DNA of 64,000 nt from Osmia lignaria lignaria (Eukaryota > Arthropoda > Insecta > Hymenoptera > Megachilidae). The stretch's first letter is position 1. Each line of letters opens with the position of its first letter. The stretch is from the NCBI RefSeq assembly GCF_051020975.1, contig NW_027478166.1, positions 8,991,501 to 9,055,500 of the forward strand. The letters run 5' to 3'. Below the pieces are notes generated by a model, which searched no databases, was not told where the DNA came from, and was given only the letters and a program-made list of their open reading frames with translations. The position numbers and the translations under genes were made by a program. Shown here piece by piece: positions 53,278 to 63,958 of this stretch.

Positions 53278-56200
53278 TTTTTTGTAGAGAATTATGTTTC
53301 CTACAATTTATGTTCTATGATATTTTTTGATCAGAAGCGTAGTTTTCGAGATATATCGAGATATTTAAAAGTTCCGAAGCCGCACCAACATAATAGGGAT
53401 ACAGAAACACCGTGGCCCCTTTCTTTGAGATAACTCTGCACTAGTGCGAGCCGCAAATGCCACTTCCAGCTTAGCTGTGCAGAAGAAGAACAACAAGAAG
53501 AAGAAATATCTCGAAATATGTCCGTCAGGCCCCTTCCCTTGAGATAAATCTGCAAATATCTCGGAAACGAAGCGAGCTATGGCAAAATGTTAAGAGACCT
53601 TTTTTGTAGAGAATTAAGTTTCCTACTTTTTATGTTCTATGATATTTTTTGATCAGATGCGTAGTTCTCGAGATATATCAAGATATTTAAAAGTTCCGAA
53701 GCCGCACCAACATAATAGAGATACAGAAACACCGTGGCCCCTTTCTTTGAGATAACTCTGCACTATTGCGAGCTGTAAATGCCACTTCCAGCTTAGCTGT
53801 GCAGAAGAAGAACAACAAGAAGAAGAAATATCTCGAAATATGTCCGTCAGGCCCCTTCCCTTGAGATATATCTGCAAATATCTCGGAAACGAAGCGAGCT
53901 ATGGCAAAATGTTAAGAGACCTTTTTTGTAGAGAATTCTGTTTCCTACAATTTATGTTCTATGATATTTTTTGATCAGAAGCGTAGTTTTCGAGATATAT
54001 CGAGATATTTAAAAGTTCCGAAGCCGCACCAACATAATAGAGATACAGAAACACCGTGGCCCCTTTCTTTGAGATAACTCTGCACTAGTGCAAGCAGCAA
54101 ATGCCACTTCCAGCTTAGCTGTGCAGAAGAAGAACAACAAGAAGAAGAAATATCTCGAAATATGTCCGTCAGGCCCCTTCCCTTGAGATAAATCTGCAAA
54201 TATCTCGGAAACGAAGCGAGCTATGGCAAAATGTTAAGAGACCTTTTTTGTAGAGAATTAAGTTTCCTACTTTTTATGTTCTATGATATTTTTTGATCAG
54301 ATGCGTAGTTCTCGAGATATATCAAGATATTTAAAAGTTCCGAAGCCGCATCAACATAATAGAGATACAGAAACACCGTGGCCCCTTTCTTTGAGATAAC
54401 TCTGCACTATTGCGAGCTGTAAATGCCACTTCCAGCTTAGCTGTGCAGAAGAAGAACAACAAGAAGAAGAAATATCTCGAAATATGTCCGTCAGGCCCCT
54501 TCTCTTGAGATATATCTGCAAATATCTCGGAAACGAAGCGAGCTATGGCAAAATGTTAAGAGACCTTTTTTGTAGAGAATTCTGTTTCCTACAATTTATG
54601 TTCTATGATATTTTTTGATCAGAAGCGTAGTTTTCGAGATATATCGAGATATTTAAAAGTTCCGAAGCCGCACCAACATAATAGAGATACAGAAACACCG
54701 TGGCCCCTTTCTTTGAGATAACTCTGCACTAGTGCAAGCAGCAAATGCCACTTCCAGCTTAGCTGTGCAGAAGAAGAACAACAAGAAGAAGAAATATCTC
54801 GAAATATGTCCGTCAGGCCCCTTCCCTTGAGATAAATCTGCAAATATCTCGGAAACGAAGCGAGCTATGGCAAAATGTTAAGAGACCTTTTTTGTAGAGA
54901 ATTAAGTTTCCTACTTTTTATGTTCTATGATATTTTGTGATCAGATGCGTAGTTCTCGAGATATATCAAGATATTTAAAAGTTCCGAAGCCGCATCAACA
55001 TAATAGAGATACAGAAACACCGTGGCCCCTTTCTTTGAGATAACTCTGCACTATTGCGAGCTGCAAATGCCACTTCCAGCTTAGCTGTGCAGAGGAAGAA
55101 CAACAAGAAGAAGAAATATCTCGAAATATGTCCGTCAGGCCAGTTCCTTTGAGCTGAATCTGCAAATATCTCGGAAACGAAGCGAGCTATGGCAAAATGT
55201 TAAGAGACGTTTTTTGTAGAGAATTATGTTTCCTACAATTCATGTTCTATGATATTTTTTGATCAGAAGCGTAGTTTTCGAGATATATCGAGATATTTAA
55301 AAGTTCCGAAGCCGCACCAACATAATAGGGATACAGAAACACCGTGGCCCCTTTCTTTGAGATAACTCTGCACGATTGCGAGCTGTAAATGCCACTTCCA
55401 GCTTAGCTGTGCAGAAGAAGAACAACAAGAAGAAGAAATATCTCGAAATATGTCCGTCAGGCCCCTTCCCTTGAGATAAATCTGCAAATATCTCGGAAAC
55501 GAAGCGAGCTATGGCGAAATGTTAAGAGACCTTTTTTGTAGAGAATTAAGTTTCCTACTTTTTATGTTCTATGATATTTTTTGATCAGATGCGTAGTTCT
55601 CGAGATATATCAAGATATTTAAAAGTACCGAAGCCGCACCAACATAATAGAGATACAGAAACACCGTGGCCCCTTTCTTTGAGATAACTCTGCACTATTG
55701 CGAGCTGCAAATGCCACTTCCAGCTTAGCTGTGCAGAGGAAGAACAACAAGAAGAAGAAATATCTCGAAATATGTCCGTCAGGCCAGTTCCTTTGAGCTG
55801 AATCTGCAAATATCTCGGAAACGAAGCGAGCTATGGCAAAATGTTAAGAGACGTTTTTTGTAGAGAATTATGTTTCCTACAATTTATGTTCTATGATATT
55901 TTTTGATCAGAAGCGTAGTTTTCGAGATATATCGAGATATTTAAAAGTTCCGAAGCCGCACCAACATAATAGGGATACAGAAACACCGTGGCCCCTTTCT
56001 TTGAGATAACTCTGCACTAGTGCGAGCCGCAAATGCCACTTCCAGCTTAGCTGTGCAGAAGAAGAACAACAAGAAGGAGAAATATCTCGAAATATGTCCG
56101 TCAGGCCCCTTCCCTTGAGATAAATCTGCAAATATCTCGGAAACGAAGCGAGCTATGGCAAAATGTTAAGAGACCTTTTTTGTAGAGAATTATGTTTCCT

Positions 56201-57559
56201 ACAATTTATGTTCTATGATATTTTTTGATCAGAAGCGTAGTTTTCGAGATATATCGAGATATTTAAAAGTTCCGAAGCCGCACCAACATAATAGGGATAC
56301 AGAAACACCGTGGCCCCTTTCTTTGAGATAACTCTGCACTAGTGCGAGCCGCAAATGCCACTTCCAGCTTAGCTGTGCAGAAGAAGAACAACAAGAAGGA
56401 GAAATATCTCGAAATATGTCCGTCAGGCCCCTTCCCTTGAGATAAATCTGCAAATATCTCGGAAACGAAGCCAGCTATGGCAAAATGTTAAGAGACCTTT
56501 TTTGTAGAGAATTAAGTTTCCTACTTTTTATGTTCTATGATATTTTTTGATCAGATGCGTAGTTCTCGAGATATATCAAGATATTTAAAAGTTCCGAAGC
56601 CGCACCAACATAATAGAGATACAGAAACACCGTGGCCCCTTTCTTTGAGATAACTCTGCACTATTGCGAGCTGCAAATGCCACTTCCAGCTTAGCTGTGC
56701 AGAGGAAGAACAACAAGAAGAAGAAATATCTCGAAATATGTCCGTCAGGCCCCTTCCCTTGAGATATATCTGCAAATATCTCGGAAACGAAGCGAGCTAT
56801 GGCAAAATGTTAAGAGACCTTTTTTGTAGAGAATTAAGTTTCCTACTTTTTATGTTCTATGATATTTTTTGATCAGATGCGTAGTTCTCGAGATATATCA
56901 AGATATTTAAAAGTTCCGAAGCCGCACCAACATAATAAGAGATACAGAAACACCGTGGCCCCTTTCTTTGAGATAACTCTGCACGATTGCGAGCTGTAAA
57001 TGCCACTTCCAGCTTAGCTGTGCAGAAGAAGAACAACAAGAAGAAGAAATATCTCGAAATATGTCCGTCAGGCCCCTTCCCTTGAGATAAATCTGCAAAT
57101 ATCTCGGAAACGAAGCGAGCTATGGCGAAATGTTAAGAGACCTTTTTTGTAGAGAATTAAGTTTCCTACTTTTTATGTTCTATGATATTTTTTGATCAGA
57201 TGCGTAGTTCTCAGGATATATCAAGATATTTAAAAGTTCCGAAGCCGCACCAACATAATAGAGATACAGAAACACCGTGGCCCCTTTCTTTGAGATAACT
57301 CTGCACTATTGCGAGCTGCAAATGCCACTTCCAGCTTAGCTGTGCAGAGGAAGAACAACAAGAAGAAGAAATATCTCGAAATATGTCCGTCAGGCCAGTT
57401 CCTTTGAGCTGAATCTGCAAATATCTCGGAAACGAAGCGAGCTATGGCAAAATGTTAAGAGACATTTTTTGTAGAGAATTATGTTTCCTACAATTTATGT
57501 TCTATGATATTTTTTGATCAGAAGCGTAGTTTTCGAGATATATCGAGATATTTAAAAGT
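53278..57559. repeat. Left copy of a 6441-bp-spaced segmental duplication
   Basis: This 4282-bp interval is repeated 6441 bp downstream, at 59719-64000. By eye I found five differences: 53590/60031 (T/G), 53625/60066 (A/C), 54937/61378 (G/T), 55444/61885 (C/T) and 56472/62913 (C/G). The left end is set by 53277 against 59718 (A/G), beyond which the monomers are of different types. The spacing is 20 monomers plus one base because the single-base insertion near 56937 lies within the span between copies; the right copy has its own insertion near 63378. Confidence 0.88.
56873..57195. repeat. Long monomer (323 bp), 1-bp insertion, left copy
   Basis: An extra A is present near 56937 (ACATAATAAGAGATAC instead of ACATAATAGAGATAC). 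It breaks the usual minus-strand open frame into two overlapping shorter frames. The identical insertion is found in the monomer at 63314, which marks the two as copies of one ancestor. Confidence 0.94.
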
Positions 57560-60500
57560 TCCGAAGCCGCACCAACATAATAGGGATACAGAAACACCGT
57601 GGCCCCTTTCTTTGAGATAACTCTGCACTAGTGCGAGCCGCAAATGCCACTTCCAGCTTAGCTGTGCAGAAGAAGAACAACAAGAAGAAGAAATATCTCG
57701 AAATATGTCCGTCAGGCCCCTTCCCTTGAGATAAATCTGCAAATATCTCGGAAACGAAGCGAGCTATGGCAAAATGTTAAGAGACCTTTTTTGTAGAGAA
57801 TTAAGTTTCCTACTTTTTATGTTCTATGATATTTTTTGATCAGATGCGTAGTTCTCGAGATATATCAAGATATTTAAAAGTTCCGAAGCCGCACCAACAT
57901 AATAGAGATACAGAAACACCGTGGCCCCTTTCTTTGAGATAACTCTGCACTATTGCGAGCTGTAAATGCCACTTCCAGCTTAGCTGTGCAGAAGAAGAAC
58001 AACAAGAAGAAGAAATATCTCGAAATATGTCCGTCAGGCCCCTTCCCTTGAGATATATCTGCAAATATCTCGGAAACGAAGCGAGCTATGGCAAAATGTT
58101 AAGAGACCTTTTTTGTAGAGAATTCTGTTTCCTACAATTTATGTTCTATGATATTTTTTGATCAGAAGCGTAGTTTTCGAGATATATCGAGATATTTAAA
58201 AGTTCCGAAGCCGCACCAACATAATAGAGATACAGAAACACCGTGGCCCCTTTCTTTGAGATAACTCTGCACTAGTGCAAGCAGCAAATGCCACTTCCAG
58301 CTTAGCTGTGCAGAAGAAGAACAACAAGAAGAAGAAATATCTCGAAATATGTCCGTCAGGCCCCTTCCCTTGAGATAAATCTGCAAATATCTCGGAAACG
58401 AAGCGAGCTATGGCAAAATGTTAAGAGACCTTTTTTGTAGAGAATTAAGTTTCCTACTTTTTATGTTCTATGATATTTTTTGATCAGATGCGTAGTTCTC
58501 GAGATATATCAAGATATTTAAAAGTTCCGAAGCCGCATCAACATAATAGAGATACAGAAACACCGTGGCCCCTTTCTTTGAGATAACTCTGCACTATTGC
58601 GAGCTGTAAATGCCACTTCCAGCTTAGCTGTGCAGAAGAAGAACAACAAGAAGAAGAAATATCTCGAAATATGTCCGTCAGGCCCCTTCTCTTGAGATAT
58701 ATCTGCAAATATCTCGGAAACGAAGCGAGCTATGGCAAAATGTTAAGAGACCTTTTTTGTAGAGAATTCTGTTTCCTACAATTTATGTTCTATGATATTT
58801 TTTGATCAGAAGCGTAGTTTTCGAGATATATCGAGATATTTAAAAGTTCCGAAGCCGCACCAACATAATAGGGATACAGATACACCGTGGCCCCTTTCTT
58901 TGAGATAACTCTGCACTAGTGCGAGCCGCAAATGCCAGTTCCAGCTTAGCTGTGCAGAAGAAGAACAACAAGAAGAAGAAATATCTCGAAATATGTCCGT
59001 CAGGCCCCTTCCCTTGAGATGAATCTGCAAATATCTCGGAAACGAAGCGAGCTATGGCAAAATGTTAAGAGACCTTTTTTGTAGAGAATTAAGTTTCCTA
59101 CAATTTATGTTCTATGATATTTTTTGATCAGAAGCGTAGTTTTCGAGATATATCGAGATATTTAAAAGTTCCGAAGCCGCACCAACATAATAGGGATACA
59201 GAAACACCGTGGCCCCTTTCTTTGAGATAACTCTGCACTAGTGCGAGCCCCAAATGCCACTTCCAGCTTAGCTGTGCAGAAGAAGAACAACAAGAAGAAG
59301 AAATATCTCGAAATATGTCCGTCAGGCCCCTTCCCTTGAGATAAATCTGCAAATATCTCGGAAACGAAGCGAGCTATGGCAAAATGTTAAGAGACCTTTT
59401 TTGTGGAGAATTAAGTTTCCTACTTTTTATGTTCTATGATGTTTTTTGATGAGATGCGTAGATCTCGAGATATATCAAGATATTTAAAAGTTCCGAAGCC
59501 GCACCAACATAATAGAGATACAGAAACACCGTGGCCCCTTTCTTTGAGACAACTCTGCACTATTGCGAGCTGCAAATGCCACTTCCAGCTTAGCTGTGCA
59601 GAGGAAGAACAACAAGAAGAAGAAATATCTCGAAATATGTCCGTCAGGCCAGTTCCTTTGAGCTGAATCTGCAAATATCTCGGAAACGAAGCGAGCTATG
59701 GCAAAATGTTAAGAGACGTTTTTTGTAGAGAATTATGTTTCCTACAATTTATGTTCTATGATATTTTTTGATCAGAAGCGTAGTTTTCGAGATATATCGA
59801 GATATTTAAAAGTTCCGAAGCCGCACCAACATAATAGGGATACAGAAACACCGTGGCCCCTTTCTTTGAGATAACTCTGCACTAGTGCGAGCCGCAAATG
59901 CCACTTCCAGCTTAGCTGTGCAGAAGAAGAACAACAAGAAGAAGAAATATCTCGAAATATGTCCGTCAGGCCCCTTCCCTTGAGATAAATCTGCAAATAT
60001 CTCGGAAACGAAGCGAGCTATGGCAAAATGGTAAGAGACCTTTTTTGTAGAGAATTAAGTTTCCTCCTTTTTATGTTCTATGATATTTTTTGATCAGATG
60101 CGTAGTTCTCGAGATATATCAAGATATTTAAAAGTTCCGAAGCCGCACCAACATAATAGAGATACAGAAACACCGTGGCCCCTTTCTTTGAGATAACTCT
60201 GCACTATTGCGAGCTGTAAATGCCACTTCCAGCTTAGCTGTGCAGAAGAAGAACAACAAGAAGAAGAAATATCTCGAAATATGTCCGTCAGGCCCCTTCC
60301 CTTGAGATATATCTGCAAATATCTCGGAAACGAAGCGAGCTATGGCAAAATGTTAAGAGACCTTTTTTGTAGAGAATTCTGTTTCCTACAATTTATGTTC
60401 TATGATATTTTTTGATCAGAAGCGTAGTTTTCGAGATATATCGAGATATTTAAAAGTTCCGAAGCCGCACCAACATAATAGAGATACAGAAACACCGTGG

Positions 60501-63313
60501 CCCCTTTCTTTGAGATAACTCTGCACTAGTGCAAGCAGCAAATGCCACTTCCAGCTTAGCTGTGCAGAAGAAGAACAACAAGAAGAAGAAATATCTCGAA
60601 ATATGTCCGTCAGGCCCCTTCCCTTGAGATAAATCTGCAAATATCTCGGAAACGAAGCGAGCTATGGCAAAATGTTAAGAGACCTTTTTTGTAGAGAATT
60701 AAGTTTCCTACTTTTTATGTTCTATGATATTTTTTGATCAGATGCGTAGTTCTCGAGATATATCAAGATATTTAAAAGTTCCGAAGCCGCATCAACATAA
60801 TAGAGATACAGAAACACCGTGGCCCCTTTCTTTGAGATAACTCTGCACTATTGCGAGCTGTAAATGCCACTTCCAGCTTAGCTGTGCAGAAGAAGAACAA
60901 CAAGAAGAAGAAATATCTCGAAATATGTCCGTCAGGCCCCTTCTCTTGAGATATATCTGCAAATATCTCGGAAACGAAGCGAGCTATGGCAAAATGTTAA
61001 GAGACCTTTTTTGTAGAGAATTCTGTTTCCTACAATTTATGTTCTATGATATTTTTTGATCAGAAGCGTAGTTTTCGAGATATATCGAGATATTTAAAAG
61101 TTCCGAAGCCGCACCAACATAATAGAGATACAGAAACACCGTGGCCCCTTTCTTTGAGATAACTCTGCACTAGTGCAAGCAGCAAATGCCACTTCCAGCT
61201 TAGCTGTGCAGAAGAAGAACAACAAGAAGAAGAAATATCTCGAAATATGTCCGTCAGGCCCCTTCCCTTGAGATAAATCTGCAAATATCTCGGAAACGAA
61301 GCGAGCTATGGCAAAATGTTAAGAGACCTTTTTTGTAGAGAATTAAGTTTCCTACTTTTTATGTTCTATGATATTTTTTGATCAGATGCGTAGTTCTCGA
61401 GATATATCAAGATATTTAAAAGTTCCGAAGCCGCATCAACATAATAGAGATACAGAAACACCGTGGCCCCTTTCTTTGAGATAACTCTGCACTATTGCGA
61501 GCTGCAAATGCCACTTCCAGCTTAGCTGTGCAGAGGAAGAACAACAAGAAGAAGAAATATCTCGAAATATGTCCGTCAGGCCAGTTCCTTTGAGCTGAAT
61601 CTGCAAATATCTCGGAAACGAAGCGAGCTATGGCAAAATGTTAAGAGACGTTTTTTGTAGAGAATTATGTTTCCTACAATTCATGTTCTATGATATTTTT
61701 TGATCAGAAGCGTAGTTTTCGAGATATATCGAGATATTTAAAAGTTCCGAAGCCGCACCAACATAATAGGGATACAGAAACACCGTGGCCCCTTTCTTTG
61801 AGATAACTCTGCACGATTGCGAGCTGTAAATGCCACTTCCAGCTTAGCTGTGCAGAAGAAGAACAACAAGAAGAAGAAATATCTTGAAATATGTCCGTCA
61901 GGCCCCTTCCCTTGAGATAAATCTGCAAATATCTCGGAAACGAAGCGAGCTATGGCGAAATGTTAAGAGACCTTTTTTGTAGAGAATTAAGTTTCCTACT
62001 TTTTATGTTCTATGATATTTTTTGATCAGATGCGTAGTTCTCGAGATATATCAAGATATTTAAAAGTACCGAAGCCGCACCAACATAATAGAGATACAGA
62101 AACACCGTGGCCCCTTTCTTTGAGATAACTCTGCACTATTGCGAGCTGCAAATGCCACTTCCAGCTTAGCTGTGCAGAGGAAGAACAACAAGAAGAAGAA
62201 ATATCTCGAAATATGTCCGTCAGGCCAGTTCCTTTGAGCTGAATCTGCAAATATCTCGGAAACGAAGCGAGCTATGGCAAAATGTTAAGAGACGTTTTTT
62301 GTAGAGAATTATGTTTCCTACAATTTATGTTCTATGATATTTTTTGATCAGAAGCGTAGTTTTCGAGATATATCGAGATATTTAAAAGTTCCGAAGCCGC
62401 ACCAACATAATAGGGATACAGAAACACCGTGGCCCCTTTCTTTGAGATAACTCTGCACTAGTGCGAGCCGCAAATGCCACTTCCAGCTTAGCTGTGCAGA
62501 AGAAGAACAACAAGAAGGAGAAATATCTCGAAATATGTCCGTCAGGCCCCTTCCCTTGAGATAAATCTGCAAATATCTCGGAAACGAAGCGAGCTATGGC
62601 AAAATGTTAAGAGACCTTTTTTGTAGAGAATTATGTTTCCTACAATTTATGTTCTATGATATTTTTTGATCAGAAGCGTAGTTTTCGAGATATATCGAGA
62701 TATTTAAAAGTTCCGAAGCCGCACCAACATAATAGGGATACAGAAACACCGTGGCCCCTTTCTTTGAGATAACTCTGCACTAGTGCGAGCCGCAAATGCC
62801 ACTTCCAGCTTAGCTGTGCAGAAGAAGAACAACAAGAAGGAGAAATATCTCGAAATATGTCCGTCAGGCCCCTTCCCTTGAGATAAATCTGCAAATATCT
62901 CGGAAACGAAGCGAGCTATGGCAAAATGTTAAGAGACCTTTTTTGTAGAGAATTAAGTTTCCTACTTTTTATGTTCTATGATATTTTTTGATCAGATGCG
63001 TAGTTCTCGAGATATATCAAGATATTTAAAAGTTCCGAAGCCGCACCAACATAATAGAGATACAGAAACACCGTGGCCCCTTTCTTTGAGATAACTCTGC
63101 ACTATTGCGAGCTGCAAATGCCACTTCCAGCTTAGCTGTGCAGAGGAAGAACAACAAGAAGAAGAAATATCTCGAAATATGTCCGTCAGGCCCCTTCCCT
63201 TGAGATATATCTGCAAATATCTCGGAAACGAAGCGAGCTATGGCAAAATGTTAAGAGACCTTTTTTGTAGAGAATTAAGTTTCCTACTTTTTATGTTCTA
63301 TGATATTTTTTGA

Positions 63314-63636
63314 TCAGATGCGTAGTTCTCGAGATATATCAAGATATTTAAAAGTTCCGAAGCCGCACCAACATAATAAGAGATACAGAAACACCGTGGC
63401 CCCTTTCTTTGAGATAACTCTGCACGATTGCGAGCTGTAAATGCCACTTCCAGCTTAGCTGTGCAGAAGAAGAACAACAAGAAGAAGAAATATCTCGAAA
63501 TATGTCCGTCAGGCCCCTTCCCTTGAGATAAATCTGCAAATATCTCGGAAACGAAGCGAGCTATGGCGAAATGTTAAGAGACCTTTTTTGTAGAGAATTA
63601 AGTTTCCTACTTTTTATGTTCTATGATATTTTTTGA
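63314..63636. repeat. Long monomer (323 bp), 1-bp insertion, right copy
   Basis: It carries the same extra A as the monomer at 56873, here near 63378, in an otherwise matching context. Independent origin of the same insertion in the same flanking order is very unlikely. It is therefore a good tag for the segmental duplication. Confidence 0.94.
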
Positions 63637-63958
63637 TCAGATGCGTAGTTCTCAGGATATATCAAGATATTTAAAAGTTCCGAAGCCGCACCAACATAAT
63701 AGAGATACAGAAACACCGTGGCCCCTTTCTTTGAGATAACTCTGCACTATTGCGAGCTGCAAATGCCACTTCCAGCTTAGCTGTGCAGAGGAAGAACAAC
63801 AAGAAGAAGAAATATCTCGAAATATGTCCGTCAGGCCAGTTCCTTTGAGCTGAATCTGCAAATATCTCGGAAACGAAGCGAGCTATGGCAAAATGTTAAG
63901 AGACATTTTTTGTAGAGAATTATGTTTCCTACAATTTATGTTCTATGATATTTTTTGA

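Larger units (their letters stand above)
51650..54230. repeat. Tandem duplication of a 1288-bp four-monomer unit
   Basis: Monomers 51721, 52043, 52365 and 52687 are followed directly by the same four types at 53009, 53331, 53653 and 53975. Both units share AGTTCTCAGGATAT and, 254 bp later, AGACATTTTTTG. The join can be placed inside the monomer at 52687: its middle has the GCAAGCAGC form, but its end has GGCGAAATG, which elsewhere belongs to the unit preceding AGTTCTCAGG. The breakpoint therefore lies between about 52805 and 52938, as expected for unequal exchange between two related but different monomers. Confidence 0.82.
50111..55584. repeat. Twelve-monomer-spaced (3864-bp) duplication of a five-monomer run
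   Basis: The run at 50111, 50433, 50755, 51077 and 51399 recurs at 53975, 54297, 54619, 54941 and 55263 in the same order. Both copies have the GCAAGCAGC form, then GCATCAAC with CCCCTTCTCTTGAG, then GCAAGCAGC, then GCATCAAC with the CCAGTTCCTTTGAGCTG block, then GCACGATTG. Differences include GAAGGAGAAAT against GAAGAAGAAAT (50610 region) and CAGAATCACC against CAGAAACACC (51150 region). The same run continues to a third copy through the 6441-bp duplication. Confidence 0.78.
46891..63958. repeat. Array zone E: 53 monomers, nested dimers, tetramers and 6.4-kb duplication
   Basis: To the right of the exact five-monomer block the order changes again. A form with GTGCAAGCAGCAAATG appears at 50111 and recurs at 50755, 52687, 53975, 54619, 58162, 60416 and 61060. 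It is often followed by a form with GCCGCATCAAC, giving 644-bp pairs. A four-monomer unit beginning with AGTTCTCAGGATATATC occurs at 51721, 53009, 57196 and 63637. The pair at 49467/49789 (CCCCAAATGCC, then GATGTTTTTTGATGAG) has relatives at 59128/59450. The second half of the zone is largely a near-exact copy of the first half at a spacing of 6441 bp. Confidence 0.88.

Noticed and set aside
9207..59666. Occasional plus-strand frames of 75-76 codons (9207, 14356, 25304, 48487, 59436)
   Set aside because: They appear only where a single change removes the stop in GAGATAACT (to GAGATATCT, GAGAAAACT or GAGACAACT). They overlap the minus-strand frame and are chance openings in the repeat.
205..63861. 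About 185 near-identical minus-strand frames of 60-84 codons as a tandem small-protein gene family
   Set aside because: They follow exactly the 322-bp DNA repeat, with no spacer, promoter or other gene signal. Twelve copies have nonsense changes that have spread with the array, many differences change residues, and adjacent frames are out of phase. No domain is recognisable.
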